Shown: positions 36,049 through 45,670 of the stretch, piece by piece
Numbering within the stretch: position 1 is the stretch's first letter
Layout: each line of letters opens with the position of its first letter
Source: Streptomyces sp. Ru73
Lineage (GTDB): Bacteria > Actinomycetota > Actinomycetes > Streptomycetales > Streptomycetaceae
Assembly (NCBI RefSeq): GCF_002920575.1
Contig: NZ_PQSQ01000013.1
Location: forward strand, 53,168 to 117,167
DNA: 64,000 nucleotides
Direction of reading: 5' to 3'
The notes under the pieces: generated by a model
The model's input: the letters and a program-made list of their open reading frames with translations, nothing else
Databases searched by the model: none
Told to the model about the DNA's origin: nothing
Made by a program: the position numbers and the translations under genes

Positions 36049-36756
36049 ATGGGCGTGCGGCTCATGGTGGTCGACGACCACCGCCTGCTCGCCGAGGCAC
36101 TCGCCTCGGCACTGAAGTTGCGCGGGCACAGGGTGCTCGCGGCGGCCGCGCCGAGTGCCGGGGCGGCGGATCTGGTGGTGAGCAGAGCGCCGGAGGTGTG
36201 CCTCCTGGGGACGGCCGCGCCCGCCGAGCCGGGGGTCTTCGACCCGGTGGTACGGATCAAGAAGGAGCGGCCCCAGGTGGCCGTCGTGGTGCTCGGCCCG
36301 GTGCCCAACCCGCGCGGCATCGCCGCCGCCTTCGCGGCCGGCGCTTCCGGCTACGTCCGCCACGACGAGCGGATCGAGGGCGTGGAACGCGCGATGATGA
36401 AGGCGAGGGCGGGGGAGGCGGCGATCGCGCCGGCGCTGCTCCAGCAGTCCTTCGAGGAGCTGCTGCATCCAGCGGCGCAGCCCGACGACGAGGGCGCCCG
36501 GCTGCTGCAGATGCTGACCCCGCGCGAGGTGGAGGTCCTGGTCCGGGTCGCCGAGGGCGAGGACACCCGGCTGATCGCGGCCGGCATGGGCATCGCGCCG
36601 AGCACGGCACGTACGCACGTGCAGCGGGTGCTGATGAAGCTGGGGGTCGGATCGCGGCTGGAGGCGGCGGCGCTGGCGGCCCGTACGGGGCTGCTGGACC
36701 GGGCCGCGGTCAGCAACGCGAACGCGGCGGGGCCCCAGCAGGCCCCGCCGCAGTGA
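36049..36756 (+). CDS. LuxR/NarL-type response regulator lacking the phospho-acceptor
   Basis: A 235-residue regulator. Residues 1-120 form a receiver domain (MVVDDHRLLAEAL, acidic pair D9/D10), and ~160-225 a LuxR helix-turn-helix (MLTPREVEVLVRVAEGEDT, IAPSTARTHVQRVLMKLGV). The expected phosphorylated Asp at the end of strand 3 is replaced: the site reads VCLLGTAAP with Gly54. It should therefore act without phosphorylation, perhaps by ligand or constitutively. No histidine kinase is adjacent. Convergent with a small membrane protein gene, only 12 bp apart. Confidence 0.88.
   Translation: MGVRLMVVDDHRLLAEALASALKLRGHRVLAAAAPSAGAADLVVSRAPEVCLLGTAAPAEPGVFDPVVRIKKERPQVAVVVLGPVPNPRGIAAAFAAGASGYVRHDERIEGVERAMMKARAGEAAIAPALLQQSFEELLHPAAQPDDEGARLLQMLTPREVEVLVRVAEGEDTRLIAAGMGIAPSTARTHVQRVLMKLGVGSRLEAAALAARTGLLDRAAVSNANAAGPQQAPPQ
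36725..36750. terminator. Terminator hairpin inside the regulator 3' end
   Basis: Perfect 10-bp arms (36725-36734 and 36741-36750) with a 6-nt loop lie within the last codons of the regulator. The following gap is only 12 bp, so this is probably the shared terminator of the convergent pair. Confidence 0.6.
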
Positions 36757-36768
36757 CCGCGCGGTGCG

Positions 36769-37080
36769 TCAGTCCTTGGTGCCGTCGGTGCCGTCGGACG
36801 GGGCGCCGGTCTCCTCGGGGGCCGGTGCCTCGGCGGGGCGCAGCTTCATCCACAGCAGGAAGAGCAGGCCGAGGACCAGCATGCCGAGGCCGGTCCAGAG
36901 GTTGATGTTGATGTCCTGGGCCTTCTTCAGGTCCGCGTCGGACGCGGTGAAGCCGGCGATCGTGACGATCACGCCGTAGACGACGAACAGTCCGCCGATG
37001 ATGCGGCGCACGTCGAAGAGCCGGGCCGCCGTCGCGGACCTGCGCTCCAGCTCCTCGACCTCGTTCTGGTAGTCACTCAT
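36769..37080 (-). CDS. Small membrane protein with two helices
   Basis: A 103-residue protein: a charged N-terminal segment (SDYQNEVEELERRSATAARLFDVRR), two transmembrane helices (~26-46 and ~64-82), and an acidic Pro/Glu tail. It begins 20 bp after the symporter stop on the same strand, so it is almost certainly co-transcribed and may be an accessory subunit. The family is not named here; related small proteins accompany solute/sodium symporters in other bacteria. Confidence 0.82.
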   Translation of the reverse strand: MSDYQNEVEELERRSATAARLFDVRRIIGGLFVVYGVIVTIAGFTASDADLKKAQDININLWTGLGMLVLGLLFLLWMKLRPAEAPAPEETGAPSDGTDGTKD

Positions 37081-37100
37081 GGTCTGTGCTCCTTGGGGCC

Positions 37101-38771
37101 TCAGAAGGAGAAGGGGATGTAGCAGAGCGCGGCGAGGACGACCGCGCCCCAGCCCAGCAGGGCGGGCTTGCGGTACCAGGCGTCGTCGCCCTCGGCGGGC
37201 AGCTCCTCCATGCCGGGCGAGCGGGTGCCGTAGACCAGGCCGGCCAGCGACTCGGCGGGCTTGGGCTTGGTGACCAGGGTGATCACGAACATCACGGCCG
37301 CGCCGACGACGAACGCCACGATCGAGGAGACGAAGTTGGCGCCCTGGTCGGAGGGGATCGCGATGATGCCCTGCTTGTAGAACCAGAAGTAGTTGACCAT
37401 CGCGGCGACGGTGCCGGAGAGCAGGCCCCAGAAGCCGGCGGCCGCGCTGGTGCGCTTCCAGAACATGCCGATGATGAAGACCACGAACAGCGGGACGTTG
37501 AAGAACGAGAACAGCGTCTGCAGGTAGTTCATGATGTTGCTGAAGCTGGACGCGATGAACGCGGTGCCCATGCCGATCAGCACGCCGACGGCCGTGACCA
37601 CCCGGCCGGTCTTCAGGTAGTACGCGTCCTCGCGGCCCTTCTTCAGGTACGCGGCCCAGATGTCGTTGGTGAAGACCGTGTTGAAGGAGGAGACGTTCGC
37701 GGCCATGCCGGCCATGAACGCGGCGAGCAGACCGGTGACCGCGATGCCCAGCACGCCGTTCGGCAGCAGGTCCCGCATCAGGACCGGGATGGCGTCGTTG
37801 TACTGCAGGCCGTCCTTGGTCTTGCCCAGCGAGGGCTCCATGACCAGCGCGATCAGGCCCGGCACCACCACGACCATCGGGATGAAGATCTTGGGGAAGG
37901 CGGCGATCAGCGGGGTGCGCTTGGCGGCGGAGAGGTTCTTCGCGGACAGTGCGCGCTGCACCTCGGCGAAGTTGGTGGTCCAGTAGCCGAAGCTCATCAC
38001 GAAGCCGAGGCCGAGCACGATGGTCAGCCAGTTGGCGCCGAGCGGGTTGGACTCGCCGATGCCGGTGCCGCCCCAGGCGGTGAGGAAGTCACCGCCGTGC
38101 GACGTGGTGAGGCTGTCGGTGATGCCGTCCCAGCCGCCGACGCGCTTGAGGCCGACGATGGTCAGCGGGATCAGCGCGGCGAGGATGACGAAGAACTGCA
38201 GCACCTCGTTGTAGATCGCGGAGGACAGGCCGCCGATGGTGATGTACGCGAGGACGAAGAAGCCGGCGACGACGATCGCCACCCACTCCGGCCAGCCCAG
38301 CAGCGCCTCCAGCACGATCGCCATCGCGTAGAGGTTCACGCCCGCGATCAGCACGGAGGAGACCGCGAAGATGATCGAGGAGAGCAGGTGCGAGGACGGC
38401 CCGAAGCGGTGCAGCAGGAACTCCGGCACGGAGCGGACCTTCGAGCCGTAGTAGAACGGCATCATCACCAGGCCGAGGAAGACCATGGCGGGGATGGCGC
38501 CGATCCAGTACCAGTGCACGGTGTACGCGCCGTACTGCGCGCCGTTGGCGGCCATGCCGAGGATCTCGGTGGCGCCGAGGTTGGCGGCGACGAACGCGAG
38601 CCCTGTCACCCAGGCGGGCAGCGACCGGCCGGACAGGAAGAAGTCCAGGCTGGTCTTCACGCTGCGTTTGGCGGCGAAGCCGATGCCCAGGACGACGGCG
38701 AAGTAGATCGCCAGGATGGTGTAGTCGAGCCCGTTCGTCGGGAGGCGTAGCCCTTCGGCCAACGTGATCAT
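37101..38771 (-). CDS. Sodium/solute symporter (SSS/SGLT family)
   Basis: A 556-residue membrane transporter with about 14 helices. Family features are FLSGRSLPAWVTGLAFVAANLGA near the N-terminus, GGLSSAIYNEVLQF, and GLLAAFMAGMAANVSSFNTVF with the conserved serines of the second sodium site. Transport is Na+-driven. It is divergent from galTEK, and both promoters contain TTTGTTTG repeats, so galactose is the likely substrate. GGAG lies 7 nt before the ATG. Downstream is a small membrane partner. Confidence 0.9.
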   Translation of the reverse strand: MITLAEGLRLPTNGLDYTILAIYFAVVLGIGFAAKRSVKTSLDFFLSGRSLPAWVTGLAFVAANLGATEILGMAANGAQYGAYTVHWYWIGAIPAMVFLGLVMMPFYYGSKVRSVPEFLLHRFGPSSHLLSSIIFAVSSVLIAGVNLYAMAIVLEALLGWPEWVAIVVAGFFVLAYITIGGLSSAIYNEVLQFFVILAALIPLTIVGLKRVGGWDGITDSLTTSHGGDFLTAWGGTGIGESNPLGANWLTIVLGLGFVMSFGYWTTNFAEVQRALSAKNLSAAKRTPLIAAFPKIFIPMVVVVPGLIALVMEPSLGKTKDGLQYNDAIPVLMRDLLPNGVLGIAVTGLLAAFMAGMAANVSSFNTVFTNDIWAAYLKKGREDAYYLKTGRVVTAVGVLIGMGTAFIASSFSNIMNYLQTLFSFFNVPLFVVFIIGMFWKRTSAAAGFWGLLSGTVAAMVNYFWFYKQGIIAIPSDQGANFVSSIVAFVVGAAVMFVITLVTKPKPAESLAGLVYGTRSPGMEELPAEGDDAWYRKPALLGWGAVVLAALCYIPFSF

Positions 38772-38786
38772 GGGTGCTCCGGGGGT

Positions 38787-38805
38787 CTGGGGGCAGCGCC
38801 CCCAG
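38787..38805. repeat. GC hairpin element in the symporter leader
   Basis: CTGGGGGC-AGC-GCCCCCAG is a perfect 8-bp stem just upstream of the symporter ribosome site. The surrounding GGGGGTCTGGGGGC...GCCCCCAGG has the look of a short repeat that I recall as common between Streptomyces genes. It may influence translation. Confidence 0.5.
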
Positions 38806-38879
38806 GAACTGCGGTGATGCGGGGCGCCCTTGCCGTGAACGCTCAGAAAGCTACGCTCGGCTCCTCGGAAACTGAACAG

Positions 38880-39005
38880 TTTTGTTTGATTTGTTTGTTG
38901 GATCGTGATCGAGTCATGCGCTCAAGTGACGCTGCGTACCCGGCGCGAGGCGGACCGTTCCCGCGTTGACGGAACTGTTGACTCGTGGTTCATTATGTTT
39001 GTTTG
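38880..39005. promoter_or_regulatory. Divergent gal/symporter control region with TTTGTTTG repeats
   Basis: TTTGTTTG occurs at 38881-38888, 38890-38897 and 38998-39005, in otherwise GC-rich DNA between the symporter and galT. A weak promoter TTGACG (38966-38971)-19 bp-CATTAT (38991-38996) faces galT. The Streptomyces gal operon is known to have a galactose-inducible promoter with short repeated operator elements. The repeats may bind a local repressor, perhaps DeoR-like; this is inference. Confidence 0.5.
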
Positions 39006-39035
39006 TGTTTGGTCGTCGGCTGGCGAGGAGCATCG

Positions 39036-40082
39036 GTGAAGAAGACGTCCACACGGCTCGCGGACGGCCGGGAGCTCATCTACTACGACTCCCGGGACGA
39101 CGCCGTGCGCGGTGCCGTCGACGAGCGCCCCCTCCCGCAGGTCACCACCGCCTCCGAGATCCGCCACGACCGCCTCCTCGGCGACTCCGTGGCCATCGCC
39201 TCGCACCGCCAGGGCCGCACCTACCACCCGCCGGCCGACGAGTGCCCGCTGTGCCCCTCGCGTGAGGGCCGGCTCTCCGAGATCCCCGAGGCCGACTACG
39301 ACGTCGTCGTCTTCGAGAACCGCTTCCCCTCGCTCGCCGGCGGTACCGGCCGCTGCGAGGTCGTCTGCTTCACCTCCGACCACCACGCCTCCTTCGCCGA
39401 CCTCACCGAGGAGCAGGCCGCGCTGGTCCTGGACGCCTGGACCGACCGCACCGCCGAGCTCTCGCAGCTCCCGGACGTCGAGCAGGTCTTCTGCTTCGAG
39501 AACCGCGGCGCCGAGATCGGCGTGACCCTCGGCCACCCGCACGGCCAGATCTACGCCTACCCCTTCGTCACGCCCCGCACCGAGCGGATGCTCGCCTCGG
39601 CCGGCGCGCACCGCGAGCGGACGGGCGGCCGCAACCTCTTCGACGACGTGGTCGCCGACGAGCTGGCCGACGGCCGCCGCGTCGTCCTGGAGGGCGAGCA
39701 CTGGGTCGCCTTCGTGCCGTACGCCGCGCACTGGCCGTACGAGGTGCACCTCTACCCCCGGCGCCGGGTGCCCGACCTGCTCGCCCTGGACGAGGACGCG
39801 CGCACAGAGTTCCCACAGCTGTATCTGGAACTGTTGCGGAGGTTCGACCGGATCTTCGGGGAAGGGGAGCCGCCGACGCCGTACATCGCCGCGTGGCACC
39901 AGGCGCCGGTGCGCGCCCCGCACCGCGACGGCTTCGCGCTCCATCTGGAGCTCTTCACCATCCGACGCACTCCCGGCAAGCTGAAGTTTCTCGCGGGTTC
40001 CGAATCCGGCATGAATGTGTTCATCAACGATGTGCCGCCGGAAGCCGCGGCGCAGCGACTGCGAGAGGTAGCGAGCGCGTGA
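39036..40082 (+). CDS. galT: Galactose-1-phosphate uridylyltransferase GalT
   Basis: A 348-residue Leloir-pathway enzyme swapping UMP between UDP-glucose and galactose-1-phosphate. The HIT-type active site [11 protein letters not shown] and the zinc site ECPLCPS are present, plus [11 protein letters not shown] 39036 is chosen because GGCGAGGAG lies 5 nt upstream; a longer in-frame reading lacks such a site. First gene of galTEK; its stop overlaps the galE start. Confidence 0.95.
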   Translation: MKKTSTRLADGRELIYYDSRDDAVRGAVDERPLPQVTTASEIRHDRLLGDSVAIASHRQGRTYHPPADECPLCPSREGRLSEIPEADYDVVVFENRFPSLAGGTGRCEVVCFTSDHHASFADLTEEQAALVLDAWTDRTAELSQLPDVEQVFCFENRGAEIGVTLGHPHGQIYAYPFVTPRTERMLASAGAHRERTGGRNLFDDVVADELADGRRVVLEGEHWVAFVPYAAHWPYEVHLYPRRRVPDLLALDEDARTEFPQLYLELLRRFDRIFGEGEPPTPYIAAWHQAPVRAPHRDGFALHLELFTIRRTPGKLKFLAGSESGMNVFINDVPPEAAAQRLREVASA

Positions 40083-41044
40083 GCAAGAAGTACCTGGTCA
40101 CCGGCGGTGCGGGATACGTCGGCAGCGTCGTGGCGGCACACCTGCTGGAGGCCGGCCACGAGGTCGTCGTCCTGGACGACCTGTCCACCGGCCACCGCGA
40201 GGGCGTCCCCGCGGGCGCGGAGTTCATCGAGGGCCGGGTCCAGGACTCGGCCAAGTGGCTGGACCGCTCCTTCGACGGCGTGCTGCACTTCGCCGCGTTC
40301 TCGCAGGTCGGCGAGTCCGTCGTGGACCCCGAGAAGTACTGGCGCAACAACGTCGGCGGCACCATGGACCTGCTCGCCGCGATGCGCGTCGCGGGCGTGC
40401 GCCTGCTGGTGTTCTCCTCCACGGCCGCGACCTACGGCGAGCCCGTGAACACCCCCATCACGGAGACCGACCCCACCGCGCCCACCTCCCCGTACGGCGC
40501 GTCGAAGCTGGCCGTCGACCACATGATCAGCGGCGAGTGCGCGGCGCACGGCCTGGCCGCGGTGTCGCTGCGGTACTTCAACGTGGCCGGCGCGTACGGC
40601 GACTGCGGCGAGCGGCACGACCCCGAGTCCCACCTCATCCCGCTCGTCCTCCAGGTCGCCCAGGGCCGCCGCGAGCACATCTCCGTCTTCGGCGACGACT
40701 ACCCGACGCCGGACGGCACCTGCGTCCGCGACTACATCCACGTCGCCGACCTCGCCGACGCGCACCTGCTCGCCCTCGACGCGGCGGTGGCCGGCGAGCA
40801 CCTGATCTGCAACCTCGGCAACGGCAACGGCTTCTCCGTCCGCGAGGTCATCGAGACCGTCCGCAAGGTCACCGGCCACCCGATCCCCGAGGTCGTGGCC
40901 CCCCGCCGGGGCGGCGACCCGGCCGTCCTGGTCGCCTCGGCACGGACGGCCACCGACCGCCTCGGCTGGCAGCCGAAGCGCGCGGACCTGGCGGGCATCG
41001 TCGCCGACGCGTGGGCGTTCGCCCAGAAGATCCAGCAGCAGTAG
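40079..41044 (+). CDS. galE: UDP-glucose 4-epimerase GalE
   Basis: A 321-residue extended SDR. The NAD motif GGAGYVGS is at residues 9-16, SSTAATYG provides the catalytic Ser/Thr, and Tyr139/Lys143 lie in SPYGASK. It interconverts UDP-galactose and UDP-glucose. The GTG start overlaps the galT stop (GTGA) and galK follows after 15 bp. Confidence 0.96.
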   Translation: MSKKYLVTGGAGYVGSVVAAHLLEAGHEVVVLDDLSTGHREGVPAGAEFIEGRVQDSAKWLDRSFDGVLHFAAFSQVGESVVDPEKYWRNNVGGTMDLLAAMRVAGVRLLVFSSTAATYGEPVNTPITETDPTAPTSPYGASKLAVDHMISGECAAHGLAAVSLRYFNVAGAYGDCGERHDPESHLIPLVLQVAQGRREHISVFGDDYPTPDGTCVRDYIHVADLADAHLLALDAAVAGEHLICNLGNGNGFSVREVIETVRKVTGHPIPEVVAPRRGGDPAVLVASARTATDRLGWQPKRADLAGIVADAWAFAQKIQQQ

Positions 41045-41059
41045 GACGAAGGAGTCCGG

Positions 41060-42229
41060 GTGACAGACACGCAGCACGGCGCCGCCCGCACGGAGGCCGC
41101 CTTCCGCGAGGTGTACGGAAACGCCCCCGCGGGGGTGTGGGCCGCGCCGGGCCGGGTCAACCTCATCGGTGAACACACCGATTACAACGACGGCTTCGTG
41201 ATGCCGCTGGCCCTGCCGCACACCACGACCGCCGCCGCAGCACCCCGCACCGACGGCGTGCTGCGCCTGCACTCCGGCAACGTCCGGGGCGGCATCGTGG
41301 AGCTGTGCACCGAGGCGCTGCGCCCGGCCTCCGACGGCGGCTGGGCCGCGTACCCGGCCGGTGTGCTGTGGGCGATGCGCGAGGCCGGGCTGCCCGTCGG
41401 CGGCGCCGACCTGCACTTCGACTCCGTCGTGCCCACCGGCGCCGGGCTCTCCTCCTCCGCCGCGCTGGAGGTCGCCACGGCGCTCGCGCTGAACGACCTG
41501 TACGGCCTGGGCCTGGACGGCCAGGAGCTGGCCCGGCTCGCCCAGCGCGCGGAGAACGCCTTCGTCGGCGTGCCCTGCGGAATCATGGACCAGACCGCTT
41601 CGGCCTGCTGTACCGAGGGCCACGCCCTGCTGCTGGACACCCGCGACCTCGGCCGCCGGCAGGTCCCCTTCGACCTCGCGGCGGCCGGACTCCGGCTCCT
41701 CGTCGTCGACACCCGCGTTCAGCACGAGCTGGGTGACGGCGCGTACGCCGAACGCCGGGCCGGCTGCGAGCGGGCCGCCCGGGCACTCGGTGTACGCGCG
41801 CTGCGCGACGTGGCGTACGAAGATCTCGCGCAGACGCTGGAGTCGCTGGCGGACGAGGCGGCCGTGCGGCCCCTGGTGCGGCACATCGTGACCGAGAACC
41901 GCCGGGTGGAGGACGTCATGGCGCGCCTCGACGCGGGCGATCCACGCGGCATCGGCCCGCTGCTGACCGCCGGGCACGCCTCGCTCCGCGACGACTTCGC
42001 GGTCTCCTGCGCCGAGCTGGACCTCGTGGTCGAGGCGGCGAACGAGGCCGGTGCGCTGGGCGCGCGGATGACCGGCGGCGGCTTCGGCGGGTCGGCGATC
42101 GTGCTGGTGGAGGAGGGGGCGGCGGACGCCGTCGGCAAGGCCGTCACCGAGGCGTTCGCGGCGGCCGGGTACGCCGCGCCGCGGATCTTCCCCGCCGTGC
42201 CGAGCGCCGGGGCCCGGCGGCTGGCGTGA
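41060..42229 (+). CDS. galK: Galactokinase GalK
   Basis: A 389-residue GHMP kinase that phosphorylates galactose at C1. The galactokinase signature GRVNLIGEHTDYNDGFVMP, ATP loop PTGAGLSSSAALE and the C-terminal GARMTGGGFGGSAIVL are all present. Length normal. GAAGGAG precedes the GTG start. Last gene of the gal operon. Confidence 0.97.
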   Translation: MTDTQHGAARTEAAFREVYGNAPAGVWAAPGRVNLIGEHTDYNDGFVMPLALPHTTTAAAAPRTDGVLRLHSGNVRGGIVELCTEALRPASDGGWAAYPAGVLWAMREAGLPVGGADLHFDSVVPTGAGLSSSAALEVATALALNDLYGLGLDGQELARLAQRAENAFVGVPCGIMDQTASACCTEGHALLLDTRDLGRRQVPFDLAAAGLRLLVVDTRVQHELGDGAYAERRAGCERAARALGVRALRDVAYEDLAQTLESLADEAAVRPLVRHIVTENRRVEDVMARLDAGDPRGIGPLLTAGHASLRDDFAVSCAELDLVVEAANEAGALGARMTGGGFGGSAIVLVEEGAADAVGKAVTEAFAAAGYAAPRIFPAVPSAGARRLA

Positions 42230-42652
42230 CGGAAGCGGCGGCGGGGGCACGCGGGCCCGGCACCGCACATCCGGAACCCGCTGTCAGCCGGTCCCGGCGA
42301 CTGGCCGAGAGACCCGCCGGCGTCCGGCGGTAACCGGTCGGAATGAGCCGATCACCGGCTACTGGCGCCTCGTGGTGAGCCCGCTGCCTCACCCTGAACA
42401 CATGGGTCGGGCAGTTTTGCCAATCGGCTTCCGTTGCCGGACCCCGTACGTACGCTGAACAGAGCACCGGTGGGGGCCGGTGCCGATCAGGGGGCGAGCT
42501 GGGCCCTCCCCGCCGAAGCGGCGCGGGGAGGCAGGGTACGGCGTCCGGGGCGGGACAGCAGCGCAGCACGGCGGCGGCCGTGCCGCTGCGGTGTTCCCCG
42601 TCCCCGGGCGCACGTACCGTTCCTGCCCGTTCCCCGAGACAGGGGGTCCTCA
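42230..42652. other. Intergenic region between galK and a NarL-type regulator
   Basis: A 423-bp stretch without a convincing gene. It contains GCACCGG-N6-CCGGTGC at 42464-42483, a self-complementary GTACGTAC near 42446-42453, and a relatively AT-rich segment near 42410-42435 that may hold the regulator promoter. No clear terminator for galK was found. Confidence 0.5.
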
Positions 42653-43462
42653 GTGCAACGCATCCGGGTCTTGGTGGTCGACGACCACCGCATCTTTGCC
42701 GAGTCCCTGGCGGCGGCGCTCGCGGCCGAACAGGACGTGGACGTGGCGGCGGCCGGGAGCGGACCGGCGGCCCTGCGCAGTCTGGAGCGGGCGGCCTCCG
42801 AGGGCCGGCGCTTCGACGTCATGCTCGTCGACGCCGACCTCGGCGCGGCCGTCGCGCCGCTCGCGGCCGTCCCCATGCGGCCGCAGGTCCCGCGGGACGG
42901 CGCGGCCGACGGCGCGCCCGTCGACGGCATCTCGCTGGTCACCTCGGTCCGCACCACCCACCCGATGGTCCGTGCCGTGGTGCTCGCGGAGAAGGACGAC
43001 CCGCGCAGGGCCGCGGCAGCCCTCCAGGCGGGGGCCGGCGGCTGGGTCGCCAAGGACTGCTCGCTCTCCCGCCTGCTGGCCGTGATCCGCGGCGTGCTGC
43101 GGGACGAGACGCACCTCCCGCCCGCGCTCCTGACCGGGGTGCTGCGGGAGCTGACGGCGGCGCGCAAGCACCGCACCGAGAGCGAGCGGCTGGTGGAGTC
43201 GCTCACCCCGCGCGAGCGCGAGGTGCTGCGCTGCATGGTCGCGGGGCTCGGCCGCAAGGCGGTCGCCGAGCGGCTGTTCCTCTCCCCGCACACGGTCCGT
43301 ACGCACATGCAGAACGTCCTGGGCAAGCTCGGCGTGCACTCCACGCTCGCGGCGGTGGCACTGGCGCGCCGGGCCGGGGTGGGGCCGGTCGAGCTGGAGC
43401 CGCCGCCGTCGTCGTCCCCGGCGGCGCAGCCGGTGCCGACGGCGTCGGTCTCGGTGCCGTGA
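42653..43462 (+). CDS. NarL/LuxR family response regulator
   Basis: A 269-residue response regulator. The receiver (~1-155) has RVLVVDDHRIF with the acidic pair and Asp60 in MLVDADLG as phosphorylation site, with an insertion of ~25 residues (AAVPMRPQVPRDGAADGAPVDG) after it. The LuxR HTH (~180-245) reads LTPREREVLRCMVAGLGRKAVAERLFLSPHTVRTHMQNVLGKLGV. The tail is Pro/Ser-rich. GTG 42653 is used. No kinase is adjacent, so it is an orphan in this window. Confidence 0.9.
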   Translation: MQRIRVLVVDDHRIFAESLAAALAAEQDVDVAAAGSGPAALRSLERAASEGRRFDVMLVDADLGAAVAPLAAVPMRPQVPRDGAADGAPVDGISLVTSVRTTHPMVRAVVLAEKDDPRRAAAALQAGAGGWVAKDCSLSRLLAVIRGVLRDETHLPPALLTGVLRELTAARKHRTESERLVESLTPREREVLRCMVAGLGRKAVAERLFLSPHTVRTHMQNVLGKLGVHSTLAAVALARRAGVGPVELEPPPSSSPAAQPVPTASVSVP

Positions 43463-43464
43463 CG

Positions 43465-43484
43465 CCCCCGGCGGCCGCCGGGGG
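43465..43484. terminator. Palindromic GC hairpin between convergent genes
   Basis: A perfect 20-bp palindrome directly follows the regulator stop. With another GC-rich repeat near 43500-43535 it probably separates this gene from the convergent beta-galactosidase. Confidence 0.6.
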
Positions 43485-43584
43485 CCGGGATGCGCCCCGT
43501 ACGGCGGCCGGCGGCCGGTGCGGCCCGGCCGCCGGCAGACCCTGACCGTCCCGCCGTCCGGGGCTGCGGTCCGGGGCCGGGCTC

Positions 43585-45594
43585 TCAGGAGCCGCCCCGC
43601 GGGCCGGCGTCCGTCAGGACGGCCACGCCGCGGGCGGGCAGGGTGAGCCGCTCCACGGCTGCGGTCAGCGGGGCGGCCGGTGCCAGCGCGTCGGCCATCG
43701 GCTCCGGCAGCGCCACCTCGGCCGGCTCCTGCCCGTGGTTGAGCAGGAAGAGGTACCGCCCGCCGGCCCCGGAGCGCACGGTGGCCTGCACCCCGTACGG
43801 CAGCCCCGGCAGTACGGGCGTCACGCCCGCGGCCTTGCGCACGTCGTCCATCAGGGACCGCATCAGACCGGGGTCGGGGCGGGTGCCGACGTACCAGGCG
43901 GTGCCCCGGCCGTGGGCGTGGCGGGTGATCGCGGGCCGCAGCGCCGGGTCCTCGCCGACGAAGTCCACGACCGAGCCGGCGCCTTCGAGGACGATGTCCT
44001 CGGCCCACAGGTCGGCCCGGCCCGAGTACCGTCCGCGCAGCAGCAGCCGGACGCCCTCGTCCAGCGGCCGGAACTCCTCCACCCGCAGGCCCAGCAGTTC
44101 GCGCAGCGGCGCCGGGTAGCCGCCGGGGTGCACCCGGTCGTGCGCGTCGACGATGCCGGAGAAGAACGACACCAGCAGGTGCCCGCCGCCGTGCACGTAC
44201 GCGGTCAGCCGCTCGGCGTCCTCGGCGCGCAGCAGGTAGAGGTTGGGCACGACGACCAGGCGGTAGCCGGACAGGTCCCGGTCGGGGGGTACGACGTCGC
44301 AGGCGACGCCCGCCTCGAACAGCGGGCGGTAGTGCGCGAGCGCCCGCTCGGGCGCCGTGAGGGCCGTGGAGGGGCGGGAGTCCAGCTCCAGCGCGCGCCG
44401 GCTGTCCCAGTCGGCGAGCAGCGCGACCTGCGCCTCGGAGCGGGTGCCCTCGATGCCCGGTACGGCGGCCAGCTCCCGCCCCAGTTCGGTGACCTCGCGG
44501 AAGATCCGGGTGTCGGTGCCGCCGTGCGGGACCATCGCGGAGTGGAACTTCTCGGCGCCGCCGAGCGACTGCCGCCACTGGAAGAAGAGCACCGCGTCGG
44601 CGCCCTGGGCGACCGCCTGCCAGCTCCACAGCCGCATCGCGCCGGGCGGCTTGGGGCCGTTGCGGGGGCGCCAGTTGACGGCGCTGGGCGCCTGTTCCAG
44701 GAGCAGCCAGGGCTGTCCGTGGCGGGCCGAGCGCATCAGGTCGAAGTTGTAGGCGGCGCGGACGTGGTCGTCGGGGACGTAGGGGTCCTGGTAGAAGTCC
44801 AGCGCCATGACGTCCATGTCGCGGGCCCAGGCGAACGCGTCGACGGGCTTGTGGTCCGGCATCAGGTTGGTGGTGACCGGCACGTCCGGGGTGACGCGGG
44901 TGAGCACCTCCTTCTCGGCGAGGTAGCAGGCGCGCAGTGCGTCGTCGCTGAAGCGCAGGTAGTCCAGCTGCTGCGCGGGGTTGGCCGAGGTGGGCGCGGC
45001 GCGCGGCGGCAGTACCTCCTCGAAGTCGCCGTAGCCCTGCGACCAGAAGGCGGTGGACCAGGCGTCGTTGAGCGCGTCGACCGTGCCGTAGCGCTCGCGC
45101 AGCCAGCGGCGGAAGTCGCGGGCCGAGACGTCGCAGTAGCACTGCCGGGTGTGGCAGCCGTACTCGTTGCCGACGTGCCACAGGGCGAGCGCCGGGTGGC
45201 CGGCGTAGCGGTGGGCGAGGCGGTCGACGAGGCGGACGGCGTGCTCGCGGTAGACCGGGCTGGAGGGGCAGTAGTGCTGGCGGGCGCCCGGCCAGCGCCG
45301 GGTGCCGTCGGCGTCCTCGGGCAGGATCTCGGGGTGGCGGTGGGCGAGCCAGGGCGGTGGTGAGGCGGTCATGGTGGCCAGGCACACCGCGATGCCGGCC
45401 TGGCCGAGGCCGTCCATGACGCGGTCGAACCAGCCGAAGTCGTACGTGCCGGGCCGGGGCTCGACCCCGGCCCAGGAGAAGATCCCGGCGGTCACCATCG
45501 TGACGTGCGCCTGCTTCATGAGGACGAGGTCCTCGGCCCGTACGTCCTCGGGCCACTGCTCGGGGTTGTAGTCCCCGCCGAACCGGATTGCCAT
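43585..45594 (-). CDS. Beta-galactosidase, glycoside hydrolase family 42
   Basis: A 669-residue GH42 enzyme hydrolysing terminal beta-galactosides. The acid/base Glu144 is in WHVGNEYG and the nucleophile Glu300 in LLLEQAPSAVNW. A zinc site is suggested by Cys109, Cys147, Cys152 and Cys154. Order: TIM barrel (~1-390), trimerisation domain (~395-610) and small beta domain. No signal peptide, so it acts on imported galactosides. It is 76 bp downstream of an SDR gene on the same strand and near the gal operon, which would use the galactose. Confidence 0.94.
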   Translation of the reverse strand: MAIRFGGDYNPEQWPEDVRAEDLVLMKQAHVTMVTAGIFSWAGVEPRPGTYDFGWFDRVMDGLGQAGIAVCLATMTASPPPWLAHRHPEILPEDADGTRRWPGARQHYCPSSPVYREHAVRLVDRLAHRYAGHPALALWHVGNEYGCHTRQCYCDVSARDFRRWLRERYGTVDALNDAWSTAFWSQGYGDFEEVLPPRAAPTSANPAQQLDYLRFSDDALRACYLAEKEVLTRVTPDVPVTTNLMPDHKPVDAFAWARDMDVMALDFYQDPYVPDDHVRAAYNFDLMRSARHGQPWLLLEQAPSAVNWRPRNGPKPPGAMRLWSWQAVAQGADAVLFFQWRQSLGGAEKFHSAMVPHGGTDTRIFREVTELGRELAAVPGIEGTRSEAQVALLADWDSRRALELDSRPSTALTAPERALAHYRPLFEAGVACDVVPPDRDLSGYRLVVVPNLYLLRAEDAERLTAYVHGGGHLLVSFFSGIVDAHDRVHPGGYPAPLRELLGLRVEEFRPLDEGVRLLLRGRYSGRADLWAEDIVLEGAGSVVDFVGEDPALRPAITRHAHGRGTAWYVGTRPDPGLMRSLMDDVRKAAGVTPVLPGLPYGVQATVRSGAGGRYLFLLNHGQEPAEVALPEPMADALAPAAPLTAAVERLTLPARGVAVLTDAGPRGGS

Positions 45595-45670
45595 CGCGCG
45601 GTCCCCCCTGGGGGCTTGTCGGGTCGCGTGGTCGCTGCGGTACTGCTGGACGAGTGCTGGCCGTGGCTGG

